A stretch of 64,000 bases of DNA from Bacteroidales bacterium (GCA_017469845.1 JAFUFP010000028.1:1-64000), one strand, 5' to 3'. Shown: positions 43,108-52,614, counted from the first letter of the stretch. Translations and numbers: made by a program. The notes: generated by a model not told the origin, from the sequence alone.

Positions 43108-44085
43108 CTAGAAGATGAACTCTGTGCTGATCGGTTCGTAGTTCTGGACCTTGTGGATAATCTTGGCGAATGTCCCGGTCATGGAAACCACCTTTATCTT
43201 GCTCTTGTCCTTTTCGGGATCGGTGGACAGGGGAATGGTATCAGTCACCAGTACTTCCTTGAGGGCTGATTGAGCGATGTTGTCATAGGCCTTTCCGGAA
43301 AGGACGGGATGAGTGGCGCATGCCCTGACGCTTGCCGCACCCTTTGCCATCAGAACGTCAGCTGCCTTGGTGAGGGTTCCGGCGGTGTCGATCATGTCAT
43401 CCACGATGATGATGTTCCTGCCTTCAACTTCTCCGATGGCGGTGATGTTCGAGACGACGTTCGCCTTTTCCCTTGACTTGTGGCAGATGATTACCGGGCA
43501 GGCGAGTTCCTTGGCATATGCGTTGGCCCTCTTGGCTCCTCCCATGTCGGGAGCCGCGATGGAGAGGTTCTCGATGTTGAGGGACTTTATGTAAGGGATG
43601 AAAACCGAACTTGCGTAAACGTGGTCAACCGGGATGTCGAAGAATCCCTGGATCTGGTCGGCGTGAAGGTCGCAGGTCATGATCCTGTCGACACCGGCCG
43701 CCCTGAGGAGATTGGCGACGAGTTTGGCACCGATCGATACGCGGGGTTTGTCCTTGCGGTCCTGCCTTGCCCATCCGAAGTAAGGCATTACGGCGATGAC
43801 CTTATGGGCGGAAGCCCTCTTGGCGGCGTCGATGGTAAGAAGCAGTTCCATCAGGTTCTCCGAAGGAGGACATGTGGACTGGATGATGAAAACAGTAGCG
43901 CCTCTCACGCTTTCGGTGAAAGAGGGCTGGAATTCTCCGTCACTGAAAGAAGTGACTTCCAAACCTCCAAGATGAATGATGGGCTCATCCGGGTTCTTGA
44001 TTTCGTTGATTGCTGAAACGACTTTCTGGGCAAAGTCCCTTGAGGCTCTGCAGGAGAACAATCCCAATCTGTGTTCGTAGTGCAT
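43108..44085 (-). CDS. prs: Ribose-phosphate pyrophosphokinase
   Basis: Makes PRPP for nucleotide, histidine and NAD synthesis; 325 residues. FSDGEFQPSFTESVRGATVFI, the ATP loop YFGWARQDRKDKPRVSIGAKL, TCDLHADQIQGFF and the PRPP-binding loop IIVDDMIDTAGTL are intact. It fits with pyrD/pyrK upstream on the same strand, joining precursor supply with pyrimidine synthesis. Confidence 0.96.
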   Translation of the reverse strand: MHYEHRLGLFSCRASRDFAQKVVSAINEIKNPDEPIIHLGGLEVTSFSDGEFQPSFTESVRGATVFIIQSTCPPSENLMELLLTIDAAKRASAHKVIAVMPYFGWARQDRKDKPRVSIGAKLVANLLRAAGVDRIMTCDLHADQIQGFFDIPVDHVYASSVFIPYIKSLNIENLSIAAPDMGGAKRANAYAKELACPVIICHKSREKANVVSNITAIGEVEGRNIIIVDDMIDTAGTLTKAADVLMAKGAASVRACATHPVLSGKAYDNIAQSALKEVLVTDTIPLSTDPEKDKSKIKVVSMTGTFAKIIHKVQNYEPISTEFIF

Positions 44086-44139
44086 AATTTGGACGATTGA
44101 CTTTATGCTATGATTTTGTTTTAATCAGTTTCTTTTCTT

Positions 44140-44772
44140 TCAAGCTTCGTCTTCGTTGTCCACTGCCGCATCTTCTTTTATCCGCTGCAGGACTTCCCCG
44201 ATGTTTCCGAGGATGTCCTCTTTGCCGAGGCCGTTTTGCGAGGAGCTGACGTAATGTTCCGGAGCGCCTCCCAGGATGCCGGCCAGGGTCATGATGTTGT
44301 CGTTGATCTGCCTTTGTCTTGCGACCGGTCCCATCTTGTCACCTTTTGTGAAGATGATCGCGAAGGGGATGTCCGAATGTCCCAGCTCGGTGATGAACTC
44401 GAGGTCCGCCTTCTGCATACTGTGTCTGCAGTCCACAAGGACGAAGAGTTTGATGAGTTCTTCGGAGTGGTTGAGGTAATCCCTTATGACCTCCTGGAGC
44501 TTTTCCTTCTCCTTGAGGGGCATCTTCGCGTATCCGTATCCGGGCAGGTCCACAAGATACCACTCTCCGTTTATCAGAAAGTGGTTCACTAGTTTCGTCT
44601 TTCCGGGGGTGGATGATGTGAGCGCAAGCTTGCGGTTGCCGCAGAGCATGTTGATCAGGGACGATTTCCCGACGTTGGACCTTCCGATGAAGGCGAATTC
44701 GGGCAGCCGGACCTTCGGTTTCTCGTGGGTCCGTGTGCTGCTGCCAGCGAAAGTTGCCTGGGAAATCTTCAT
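44140..44772 (-). CDS. ysxC: Ribosome-biogenesis GTP-binding protein YsxC/EngB
   Basis: GTPase for large-subunit assembly; 210 residues. G1 GRSNVGKSSLINML, G2 TSSTPGKTK, G3 DLPGYGYA, G4 TKGDKM and G5 VSSSQNGLG are present. The preferred ATG at 44772 gives MKISQATFAGS; an ATG nine bases upstream is equally possible. It has its own -7 element at 44845-44852. Confidence 0.95.
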   Translation of the reverse strand: MKISQATFAGSSTRTHEKPKVRLPEFAFIGRSNVGKSSLINMLCGNRKLALTSSTPGKTKLVNHFLINGEWYLVDLPGYGYAKMPLKEKEKLQEVIRDYLNHSEELIKLFVLVDCRHSMQKADLEFITELGHSDIPFAIIFTKGDKMGPVARQRQINDNIMTLAGILGGAPEHYVSSSQNGLGKEDILGNIGEVLQRIKEDAAVDNEDEA

Positions 44773-44844
44773 AAACAACACCGTACGTCGTGTCGGTCTC
44801 CATCCCTCCGTCCCGGCGGAATGCCCTCCACGACTCTACGGGCG

Positions 44845-44852
44845 CAAAGATA
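44845..44852 (-). promoter_or_regulatory. -7 promoter element of ysxC
   Basis: Minus-strand TATCTTTG, a perfect match to TAnnTTTG, 72 bases before the ATG. No good -33 element. Confidence 0.45.
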
Positions 44853-44913
44853 GGCAATTTTTGGGGTTTTTGAAGAATGGGAATGAACCTTTTGCCCAAA
44901 AAGAGTGCCCCCT

Positions 44914-45828
44914 TTATACGATTCCTATGATGTCCTGCAGTTTTTCGATTCCGAGGGACTCCATGACCGCAGGAAGCTGCTGGACTATTTCGGGACAGAC
45001 GAAGGGGTTGCGGAGATTTTCCGCACCCACCTGGACGGCCGTGGCTCCTGCCATCATCATCTCGACAACATCTTCCGCCCTGCGTACTCCTCCGCAGCCC
45101 ATCACCGGGATATTGCAGGCATGGGACACCTGCCATACCATCCTGAGTGCGATGGGGAAGATGGCGGGTCCGGAGAATCCCCCCATCTTGTTGGCTATTA
45201 CGGGTCTGCGTCTTTTTATGTCAATCCTCATTCCGAGGAATGTGTTGACGAGGGTGATGCCGTCGGCACCCGCATCTTCGCATGCCTTCGCGATGGAAAC
45301 GATGTCCGTAACATTGGGGCTGAGCTTGATGAAAACGGGTTTGCCGGTGACTTCCTTCACTGCCTTTGTCACGGCAGCGGCCGATGAAGGATCGGTACCG
45401 AATGCCATGCCTCCGCCGTGGACATTGGGGCACGAAACGTTGACTTCAATTATGTCTATATCCGGACAGCTTTCTGCCTTTGAACAGTTGAAAGCGTACT
45501 CTTCGACCGAGTATCCGCTGATGTTCGCGATGATGACTCCGCCGTAGATTTTCCTCAGGAACGGAGCCTTGTCATTCACCAGAACATCTATTCCGGGATT
45601 CTGGAGCCCCACGGAATTGATCATTCCCTCTGTGCATTCCGCTATCCTCGGGGTTGGGTTTCCGAAGCGGGCCTCACGCGTGGTGCCCTTCAGGGATATG
45701 CCGCCGAGAGTATTGATGTCAAGGGTGTCGGCGAGTTCCAGACCGAAACCGAACGTACCGCTTGCGGGAACGACCGGATTTTTCATTTGGATTCCGCAAA
45801 GGGAAACGGAAAGATCTTTATTTACCAT
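44914..45828 (-). CDS. pyrD: Dihydroorotate dehydrogenase B, catalytic subunit
   Basis: Oxidises dihydroorotate to orotate with FMN, passing electrons to PyrK and NAD; 304 residues. NPVVPASGTFGFG, GNPTPRIAECTEGMINSVGLQNPG, the catalytic-cysteine segment VNVSCPNVHGGG and the FMN-phosphate site MGCGGVRRAEDVVEMMMAGA are typical of class 1B. The start overlaps the end of pyrK by 7 bases, so the two subunits are coupled. Confidence 0.96.
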   Translation of the reverse strand: MVNKDLSVSLCGIQMKNPVVPASGTFGFGLELADTLDINTLGGISLKGTTREARFGNPTPRIAECTEGMINSVGLQNPGIDVLVNDKAPFLRKIYGGVIIANISGYSVEEYAFNCSKAESCPDIDIIEVNVSCPNVHGGGMAFGTDPSSAAAVTKAVKEVTGKPVFIKLSPNVTDIVSIAKACEDAGADGITLVNTFLGMRIDIKRRRPVIANKMGGFSGPAIFPIALRMVWQVSHACNIPVMGCGGVRRAEDVVEMMMAGATAVQVGAENLRNPFVCPEIVQQLPAVMESLGIEKLQDIIGIV

Positions 45829-46559
45829 AGCAGGTCCTCCTTGTCGAAAACTGGTCCGTCGGCGCAGACGCGCTTGGGGCCTTTGGTGGTTTGAACAGAA
45901 CAGCCGTAGCAGAATCCCGCACCGCAGCCCATCCTCTCTTCGAGGCTCATCTCTCCCGGTGCAGAAAGGGCGGATCGGACGGCCTTCATCATGGGAAGGG
46001 GCCCGCAGGTGTAGAAACGGTCGAATTCAGGCCCGACTTGGTCGATGGCGTCCGTGACGAACCCCTTCGTTCCGACGGAACCGTCCATCGTGGCGATATG
46101 CACTGGAATCCCAAGGGACTGGAATTCATCCCTGAGGCAGATTTCATCCGCTTTGTTGAAACCCAGCACCACCGTGACTTCTTTGCCTTGGTTCAGCAGT
46201 TCCTTGGCGAGGAGGTAAAGGGGGGCGGAGCCGATACCGCCTCCGATGAGAAGCGCCTTCGAAGCGCAGGCTTCGGGATTGAAGCCTTTCCCCAGCGGAA
46301 GAAGCAGCTCGAGGGTCTCTCCTTCTTTCATCCGGGAGATGAGGCGTGTGCCTTCACCCACTACTTTGTAGTAGAGGATAACTCCGTCAGGAAGGGAATC
46401 GCTTATGGAGATCGGACGTCTGAGGTAATATCCGTCGAGCCCTATCTCGACGAATTGCCCGCTCCGGACAGAGATCTCGGCATCGGTCCGAAGAACGATC
46501 CGGAAGGTGTCCCGGGCGACGGGAGTGTTGCTCCCGATGGTGAAAGTCATTTTCCGCAT
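45822..46559 (-). CDS. pyrK: Dihydroorotate dehydrogenase B, electron-transfer subunit
   Basis: FAD and [2Fe-2S] subunit that links PyrD to NAD; 245 residues from 46559. FAD-binding YYLRRPISISD, NAD-binding LLIGGGIGSAPLYLLAKEL, and the C-terminal cluster cysteines in GCGAGFCYGCSV and RVCADGPVF. The ATG at 46550 is an alternative start; the frame's earlier ATG at 46586 is less likely. First gene of the minus-strand pyrimidine run. Confidence 0.95.
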   Translation of the reverse strand: MRKMTFTIGSNTPVARDTFRIVLRTDAEISVRSGQFVEIGLDGYYLRRPISISDSLPDGVILYYKVVGEGTRLISRMKEGETLELLLPLGKGFNPEACASKALLIGGGIGSAPLYLLAKELLNQGKEVTVVLGFNKADEICLRDEFQSLGIPVHIATMDGSVGTKGFVTDAIDQVGPEFDRFYTCGPLPMMKAVRSALSAPGEMSLEERMGCGAGFCYGCSVQTTKGPKRVCADGPVFDKEDLLW

Positions 46560-46699
46560 ATCGTCACAAAAATGGACAGCCTTCAAGCTGTCCCGTAAAC
46601 GTCAAACATGTGCAATGCGAGGGAAGGAGGCCTCCATAAAGCCACCGCAGGGCGAATCAATGTTGTTGAGCTTCCTTTCCAAGGCGTTTTCTTTGCTTG

Positions 46700-46731
46700 C
46701 AAAGATATGCAAAAATCCCAGTAACCCCAAT
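46700..46731 (-). promoter_or_regulatory. Promoter of pyrK-pyrD
   Basis: Minus-strand ATTG (46731-46728) and TATCTTTG (46707-46700), spacer 20. The leader is about 135 bases, long for this genome, and holds a GGAGGCCTCC palindrome at 46626-46635. Confidence 0.55.
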
Positions 46732-46774
46732 AGGGAATTCCGTTGATTGAGAGAGGGCCGGCAGGCAAATTCAC

Positions 46775-46805
46775 TTTGATAATTCGTGCGGAAGAACTAT
46801 CTTTG
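46775..46805 (+). promoter_or_regulatory. Promoter of xseA-xseB-glgB
   Basis: TTTG at 46775-46778 and TATCTTTG at 46798-46805, spacer 19: one of the best matches in the window. The transcript would start near 46812, only about 14 bases before the TTG start of xseA. Confidence 0.7.
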
Positions 46806-46825
46806 AAAGAAATATCCGATTTGAT

Positions 46826-48250
46826 TTGCCGACCGACAATTACATAGATTTACTTACTCTTCAACGCTACATCAAGGAAGGTGTCGAAAGCTCCCTCCCC
46901 GGGAGCATTTGGGTAAAGGCGGAGATAAGTTCCATCAATCAGAATGCTGTCAGCGGCCATTGCTACCTCGAGCTTTGCCAAAGCGAAAAAGGAACCGTCA
47001 GGGCCAAGGTGCGGGCAGCAATCTGGAAAAGCCGCTACCCTTTCATATCCCAGATGTTCAGGGAAGTGACCGGAAGCCCCCTCTCAGTCGGGCAGGAAGT
47101 CCTGGTGAGGGTGCAGGTTTCATACAGCGAAATGTACGGACTGACCCTTTCGGTCGATGCGATAGAACCTGAATTCACCCTCGGCAAAAAGGAGGCGCTC
47201 AAGAAGGAAACGATCAAGAAACTTACCGATGAAGGACTCATCGACAGACAGAAGCGGCTGACCCTGACTGAGGCTCCCTACCGTCTGGCGGTGATTTCGT
47301 CTGCGACGGCAGCGGGTTTGGGGGATTTCAACCGTCATCTGAAAGAGAACCAGTGGGGGTTCAGGTACAAAGTCGTCCTTTATGAAGCGACCATGCAGGG
47401 GGATGCCGCTCCTTCATCGATTTCACAGGCATTGAAGGATGTCCTTTCTTCAGCTTTGGCGTATGATGCGGTCCTCATCCTCAGGGGAGGAGGTTCGGAA
47501 CTGGATCTGAGCTGCTTTGATGACTACTCACTCGCAAAGGCAATAGCCCTTACCGATATTCCGGTCTTTACGGCGATCGGTCATGACAGGGACAGCCATG
47601 TCGCGGATATGGTCGCATTCAAGGCGGTCAAGACGCCTACCGCTCTTGCCGACCTTTTCGTTGATGCGACAGTGTCCGAAGATATGAGGATTTCCGCTCT
47701 TGAGTCTTCGATAATGAGGGCGTTGTCAACCCGTCTGGCATCGCTGGAAGCTGGAGTGGATTCGATCGGAGAGAAGATTTTCCATGGAGTCAAGTCTAGA
47801 CTTTCCGCTGAGGAATCAAAAGTTGAAAGCCTGTCCGTGTCCATCCTGTCCGCCTCCAAAGGAAGGGTCGGCATGGCTCTGGCCAAGGTGGACTCCCTTT
47901 CCGCTCTGATAAGTGCCGGCCATCACAGTGCTGTGCGAAGAAACGAATCGCTTCTTGACAGCATCGCCCTCTTCCTCAAGGCTTCATTCCTCCGGAGGAT
48001 AGAATCCGCCGAAGCGGAATTGCGGTTCACTGAAATGAGGATTTCAACGACTGACCCCAGAAACGCGATATCCGCGGGCAAATCCCTCGTGGCGGACGCG
48101 AAGGGCGTGAGGTTCTCCTCTGTCAAAGAGCGTCGACCCGGAGACAGCATCTCAGTCTGGATGGAAGACGGAAAACTTGACTGCCTTGTCCAGAAAGTGT
48201 CCCTTTCCGGAGACGGGGAAGATGAATATACAGGAACAATGACGGCGTAA
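46826..48250 (+). CDS. xseA: Exodeoxyribonuclease VII large subunit, TTG start
   Basis: Single-strand exonuclease subunit; 474 residues. N-terminal OB-fold (LPGSIWVKAEISSIN and SGHCYLELCQ) and catalytic domain with YRLAVISSATAAGLGDF, ILRGGGSELDLSCFDDYSLAKAI, TAIGHDRDSHVADMVAFKAVKTPTALA. A long coiled-coil and a basic C-terminus follow. No ATG exists upstream in frame; the TTG at 46826 gives the expected N-terminus and fits the promoter, so TTG is the likely start. xseB follows after 35 bases. Confidence 0.93.
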   Translation: MPTDNYIDLLTLQRYIKEGVESSLPGSIWVKAEISSINQNAVSGHCYLELCQSEKGTVRAKVRAAIWKSRYPFISQMFREVTGSPLSVGQEVLVRVQVSYSEMYGLTLSVDAIEPEFTLGKKEALKKETIKKLTDEGLIDRQKRLTLTEAPYRLAVISSATAAGLGDFNRHLKENQWGFRYKVVLYEATMQGDAAPSSISQALKDVLSSALAYDAVLILRGGGSELDLSCFDDYSLAKAIALTDIPVFTAIGHDRDSHVADMVAFKAVKTPTALADLFVDATVSEDMRISALESSIMRALSTRLASLEAGVDSIGEKIFHGVKSRLSAEESKVESLSVSILSASKGRVGMALAKVDSLSALISAGHHSAVRRNESLLDSIALFLKASFLRRIESAEAELRFTEMRISTTDPRNAISAGKSLVADAKGVRFSSVKERRPGDSISVWMEDGKLDCLVQKVSLSGDGEDEYTGTMTA

Positions 48251-48285
48251 AGCCTTGAATATAAAGAAATAACCACAATAGCTAT

Positions 48286-48492
48286 ATGGAAGAAAAATTC
48301 GATTACTCCAAAGCGATGGCGGAACTTGAGGAGATCCGGAAACAAGTGGAAGATCCCAGGACAAGCCTTGATGACATCGGCAGCCTCGTCGGCAGGTCCA
48401 AGGAACTTATCCAAAAGTGCAGGGATTACCTGCGCTCGGTGAGGGATTCGATAGAATCCACCGGAGAGGAGAAAGAGGATTCCACCTTCTGA
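48286..48492 (+). CDS. xseB: Exodeoxyribonuclease VII small subunit
   Basis: Sixty-eight residues, the usual size. The pattern FDYSKAMAELEEIRKQVE, SLDDIGSLVGRSKELIQKC is that of XseB helical-hairpin subunits that cap the XseA coiled-coil. It lies between xseA and glgB; glgB starts 55 bases later. Confidence 0.93.
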   Translation: MEEKFDYSKAMAELEEIRKQVEDPRTSLDDIGSLVGRSKELIQKCRDYLRSVRDSIESTGEEKEDSTF

Positions 48493-48547
48493 GGACGGAA
48501 GGAACGTACTTGACGGATTGTCCCCATAACCGAAAAACCGAAAGATC

Positions 48548-50587
48548 ATGGAAGAAAAGAAAACGAAAAAAGCGGAGAAGGCCCCTCTCCGCATGATTTA
48601 TGATACGGACGAGTACCTTCTCCCGTACAAGGAAAAGATAGACCTTCGCCATGAGAGGATCCTGGCGCTGAAAAAGAGGATAGCCGGTGACGGAACCATC
48701 GCCAATGTGATGAACAATCACATCTATTACGGACTCCACAGATGCGATGACGGCTCCTGGGTCTTCAGGGAGTGGGCGCCCAATGCCAACAGGATGTACC
48801 TCATCGGGGAGTTCAACAACTGGAAAAGGACGACGGCTTATGAACTGACTCCCCTGGGGGGCGGCAACTGGGAGATAAAACTGCCGTCGATGTTCCTCAG
48901 CCACGGGGAACTCTACAAACTTTATATCGAATGGCCGGGCGGAGGAGGAGAAAGGCTTCCGGCATACGTCACCCGTGCGGTCCAGGACCCGGTGACCAAG
49001 GTCTTCTGCGCCCAGGTCTGGGACCCCGCCGTAAAATACGAGTGGAAGAATCCGGGACCCGGCAAACGTCCCAATCCGCTCATCTACGAATGCCACATAG
49101 GAATGTCTTCCGAGAAGGAGAAAGTCGCCACTTTCGAGGAGTTCCGCAAGGATGTGCTCCCGCACGTGGCCGAGATGGGGTATGACACCCTCCAGATAAT
49201 GGCCCTCCAGGAGCATCCCTACTACGGGTCTTTCGGATACCAGGTGTCCAACTTTTACGCCCTGTCTTCCAGATTCGGGACGCCGGAAGAGTTCAAGGCC
49301 CTCGTCGACGACGCCCATGGCCTGGGGATCGCCGTGGTTATGGATATAGTGCATTCCCACAGCGTCGATAATGAGGCTGAAGGCCTCAGCCTTTTCGACG
49401 GAAGGGAGGACATATACTTCTATCCCGGTCCCCAGGGACACCATCCGGCATGGGGGTCCAGGTGCTTCGACTACGGCAAGGACGAAACGAAATACTTCCT
49501 TCTTTCCAACTGCAAATTCTGGATGGAGGAATACCATCTGGACGGATTCCGGTTCGACGGCGTGACCAGCATGCTGTATTGGGACCACGGCCTGGGCAAG
49601 GACTTCGTCGGATACGACAACTATTTCAACCAGGGGGTCGATGAGAACGCCGTCGAATATCTGGCCCTCGCCAATATGCTCATCCGGGAAATGAATCCCG
49701 ACGCATTCACCATCGCCGAGGACGTCAGCGGAATGGCCGGACTGGCCGCCCCGTTCGAGAACGGTGGAGTAGGATTCGATTTCAGGATGGCGATGGGTAT
49801 CGCCGACCATTGGATCAAGTGGATAAAGGAACGTTCCGACGACCAGTGGAGCACCGGAGAAATCTGGTACGAACTCACGAACAAACGCAAGGACGAAAAG
49901 ACCATCAGCTATGCCGAATGCCATGACCAGGCACTGGTGGGGGACAAGACCATCATATTCCGTCTTATGGACAAGGAGATGTATTTCTCGATGAATACCG
50001 CTTCCCGCTCTCCGATTGTGGACAGGGGTATCGCTCTCCACAAGATGATAAGACTTGTCACCCTCGCTACAGCCGGCAACGGTTATCTCACCTTCATGGG
50101 CAACGAATTCGGTCATCCGGAATGGATAGATTTCCCCAGGGAGGGGAACGGGTGGTCATACAAATATGCCCGGAGGCAGTGGTCGCTTGCGGAGCCGGAT
50201 TACCTCAGATACCGCTATCTCCAGAACTTCGAAAAAGAGATGATCGGCCTTTTCCGCAAGGAAAACGTTTTAGCGGAGCCTCCGGTCATCTTAACCTCCG
50301 ATGAACAAAAGAAAATATTGATTTTCAAACGTAAAAGTTATATCTTTGCATTCAATTTCAACCCTACCGAGTCGTTCGCGGACTACGGCTTCGCTTCTCC
50401 GGGAGGGGAGTGGGAAGTGGTTCTTGACTCGGACGAGGAGCGCTTCAACGGTTTCTCGAGGGTTAAAAGCGGTGAGAGGCATTCTGCGGTCCCCGGCAAG
50501 TGCCCCAACGGTAACCAGGACTTCGAAGATACTCTTTATCTGTACCTTCCCAGCCGCTGCGCTATTGTACTTGAAAAGAAAGATTGA
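48548..50587 (+). CDS. glgB: 1,4-alpha-glucan branching enzyme
   Basis: Forms alpha-1,6 branches in glycogen; 679 residues. N-terminal CBM48 region (WVFREWAPNANRMYLIGEFNNW), then a GH13 barrel: VVMDIVHSHSV, the nucleophile Asp in DGFRFDGVTSML (~337), the acid Glu in IAEDVSGMAG (~389) and YAECHDQALVGDKT. The form resembles eukaryotic branching enzymes, as usual in Bacteroidetes. Near its 3' end the DNA becomes AT-rich with a promoter-like element (50317-50348). It is the first of five glycogen genes, though placed after xseAB. Confidence 0.95.
   Translation: MEEKKTKKAEKAPLRMIYDTDEYLLPYKEKIDLRHERILALKKRIAGDGTIANVMNNHIYYGLHRCDDGSWVFREWAPNANRMYLIGEFNNWKRTTAYELTPLGGGNWEIKLPSMFLSHGELYKLYIEWPGGGGERLPAYVTRAVQDPVTKVFCAQVWDPAVKYEWKNPGPGKRPNPLIYECHIGMSSEKEKVATFEEFRKDVLPHVAEMGYDTLQIMALQEHPYYGSFGYQVSNFYALSSRFGTPEEFKALVDDAHGLGIAVVMDIVHSHSVDNEAEGLSLFDGREDIYFYPGPQGHHPAWGSRCFDYGKDETKYFLLSNCKFWMEEYHLDGFRFDGVTSMLYWDHGLGKDFVGYDNYFNQGVDENAVEYLALANMLIREMNPDAFTIAEDVSGMAGLAAPFENGGVGFDFRMAMGIADHWIKWIKERSDDQWSTGEIWYELTNKRKDEKTISYAECHDQALVGDKTIIFRLMDKEMYFSMNTASRSPIVDRGIALHKMIRLVTLATAGNGYLTFMGNEFGHPEWIDFPREGNGWSYKYARRQWSLAEPDYLRYRYLQNFEKEMIGLFRKENVLAEPPVILTSDEQKKILIFKRKSYIFAFNFNPTESFADYGFASPGGEWEVVLDSDEERFNGFSRVKSGERHSAVPGKCPNGNQDFEDTLYLYLPSRCAIVLEKKD
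50317..50348 (+). promoter_or_regulatory. Promoter-like element inside the 3' end of glgB
   Basis: ATTG at 50317-50320 and TATCTTTG at 50341-50348, spacer 20, within an AT-rich stretch that uses codons unusual for the gene (ATA, TTG, ATT, AGT). It could drive the debranching-enzyme gene 326 bases downstream. Confidence 0.4.
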
Positions 50588-50622
50588 GTTATCCCCGTAT
50601 TGAGGGGATTCTCAATCATTTT
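50582..50622 (+). terminator. Terminator at the end of glgB
   Basis: GATTGAG (50582-50588) and CTCAATC (50611-50617) enclose an inner ATCCCC/GGGGAT stem with a 7-base loop; ATTTTG follows. The stem begins inside the last codons of glgB. Confidence 0.6.
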
Positions 50623-50642
50623 GTGTGTGTAAAATAAACAGA

Positions 50643-50657
50643 GCAAGTGGCACTTGC
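50643..50657. promoter_or_regulatory. Perfect palindrome before the debranching-enzyme gene
   Basis: GCAAGTG-G-CACTTGC is a 7-bp perfect inverted repeat ending 16 bases before the ATG. It could be an operator or an RNA hairpin near the start site. Confidence 0.35.
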
Positions 50658-50673
50658 CTAACTTCATTTTTAT

Positions 50674-52614
50674 ATGGCTTTTTTAAAGTTCAACAAACAC
50701 GAGTTAGTCAACCTGTCGTATTCGCTTAAGAGAGAAATCATCTGTGCGAACAAGACGGGTGCGTATTGCAACACCTCAATCGTGACCTGCAATACGAGGC
50801 GTTATCATGGTCTGCTGGCCGTTCCTGTCGAAAACTTCGGAGGTGGCCAATATCTCCTCCTTTCGTCTTTGGATGAAAGCCTTGTGGTGAACGGAAAACA
50901 GTTCAATCTGGGAATCCATCGCTACGGTGACATCTATGAGCCGAGAGGTCACAAGTACATTGTGGACTTCGGAGCCGATCCGGTTCCCGAGATCGTCTAT
51001 AAGGTGGGAGGTATCATTTTCGTGAAGACCATCCTCCTTTCGCCTGATACCGATCAGGTGATGGTGAAGTTCGAACTCAGGGAGGCTCCTTCCAAGGTCG
51101 AACTCAATCTCAAACCGTTCCTCGCTTTCCGTAATGTCCACAGCCTGACGAGGCAGAACTCCGAGGCTGACACGGAATACAAGGAGATCCGCAACGGCGT
51201 AAGCTTCAAACTGTATCCCGGATTCCCGGATCTGAATCTTCAGATGAATTCCACCAAGGCGGTCTTCAAGAGCGCCCCTTACTGGTACAACGGGATCACC
51301 TATTCCGATGAGGCAAGACGCGGATTCGCCTGCACTGAGGATCTCTTCGTCCCCGGAGCTTTCAATGTTACTCTCGCTCCCGGAGATTCAGTCATTTTCT
51401 CGGCTTCAACCAAGGAAGTGGCCCCCAGGACAATGTCCAAGAAGTTCGCCGACGCCGTCGAGTCCATGGGCGAAATCACCAGCTACCACGATCAGCTGGT
51501 ACACTGCGCCGATCTCCTCAAGAGGGATCTGAACGGACGCAAGCAGATCACCGCCGGTTTCTCATGGCTCTACACCGGACTTCTGAGGGAAACCCTCATG
51601 TCCCTTCCCGGACTCACCCTCTATGCCAACGGTGACACCGCCGAGTTCGAGGAGATTCTCGACAACCTTATCGAGGATAACCAGGAGAGACTTTTCCGCA
51701 GAACGACCCAGATTGAAGCACCCCTCACTCTTCCGGCTGTTCTTCAGACCTACATCGAGTACGGCGCTGATGCGAGGAAAGTGTGGAGAAAATACGGAGA
51801 AACCGTCAAGGGCATCATCGAGAGTTATGCCCCGGGCCGCAGGAAGGAAGTTTCCCTCCAGCCAAACGGCCTCCTTTGGGCGCAGTACGACAGGACCGCC
51901 CTCACATGGATGAATGCATACATAGACGGATATCCCGTGACCGAAAGGGCAGGATATCAGGTAGAAACCAACGCATACTGGTACAACGCCCTTTGCTTCG
52001 CCATTGAAATGGAAATGAAGTACAAGTCCATCAGAAGCGAATTCATCAAGGAATGGACTCCGGTCCGCGACCTTTGCGCACAGAACTACCAGTCCACATT
52101 CTGGAATCCCGACAAGGGATATCTTGCTGACTATGTCGACAACTATGGCCAGAATATGGACGTGCGTCCCAACCAGCTTTTCACCCTTTGGGTGCCTTAC
52201 TGCCCCGTGGATGACGAGGTGGCCGGAAGCGTACTTTCCGTAGTGGACAGGGAACTTCTCACCAAGAGGGGCATAAGGACACTTTCGCCGAGGGACGTGA
52301 AGTACCGCGGAGTTTATGAGGGAACCCAGACCGACCGTGACCTGGCTTATCACCAGGGATGCGCATGGACTTACCTCCTTCTCCCTTACATCTCCGTCTC
52401 TTTCGCTATGAGGGGACCTTCCTTCTACAAGAGGGCCGAGTGGCTGTGCGAAGGATTCTTCAAGGAGGATCTGAGCAAACACGGTGTCGGTGCCTTCTCC
52501 GAACTTTATGACGGAGATCCGCCTCACGAGCCCCATGGTGCGATTTCATGCGCCATGAGTACCGCAGCTCTTCTGACCATAGACCATATCATGGAAAAAT
52601 ATTCGGAGGAATAA
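50674..52614 (+). CDS. Glycogen debranching enzyme (amylo-alpha-1,6-glucosidase type, GH133)
   Basis: Removes alpha-1,6 branch points during glycogen breakdown; 646 residues. The N-terminal domain has the family signature CNTSIVTCNTRRYHGLLAVP. The C-terminal (alpha/alpha)6 barrel includes SWLYTGLLRETLMSLPGLTLY, LPAVLQTYIEYG, YQVETNAYWYNALCF, and YHQGCAWTYLLLPYI. It is followed three bases later by a GT4 gene, then a GH57 gene, forming one transcription unit. Confidence 0.9.
   Translation: MAFLKFNKHELVNLSYSLKREIICANKTGAYCNTSIVTCNTRRYHGLLAVPVENFGGGQYLLLSSLDESLVVNGKQFNLGIHRYGDIYEPRGHKYIVDFGADPVPEIVYKVGGIIFVKTILLSPDTDQVMVKFELREAPSKVELNLKPFLAFRNVHSLTRQNSEADTEYKEIRNGVSFKLYPGFPDLNLQMNSTKAVFKSAPYWYNGITYSDEARRGFACTEDLFVPGAFNVTLAPGDSVIFSASTKEVAPRTMSKKFADAVESMGEITSYHDQLVHCADLLKRDLNGRKQITAGFSWLYTGLLRETLMSLPGLTLYANGDTAEFEEILDNLIEDNQERLFRRTTQIEAPLTLPAVLQTYIEYGADARKVWRKYGETVKGIIESYAPGRRKEVSLQPNGLLWAQYDRTALTWMNAYIDGYPVTERAGYQVETNAYWYNALCFAIEMEMKYKSIRSEFIKEWTPVRDLCAQNYQSTFWNPDKGYLADYVDNYGQNMDVRPNQLFTLWVPYCPVDDEVAGSVLSVVDRELLTKRGIRTLSPRDVKYRGVYEGTQTDRDLAYHQGCAWTYLLLPYISVSFAMRGPSFYKRAEWLCEGFFKEDLSKHGVGAFSELYDGDPPHEPHGAISCAMSTAALLTIDHIMEKYSEE

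Noticed and set aside
48407..50116. 569-codon minus-strand open frame
   Set aside because: Mirror of glgB and xseB; translation is histidine/valine-rich without domains.
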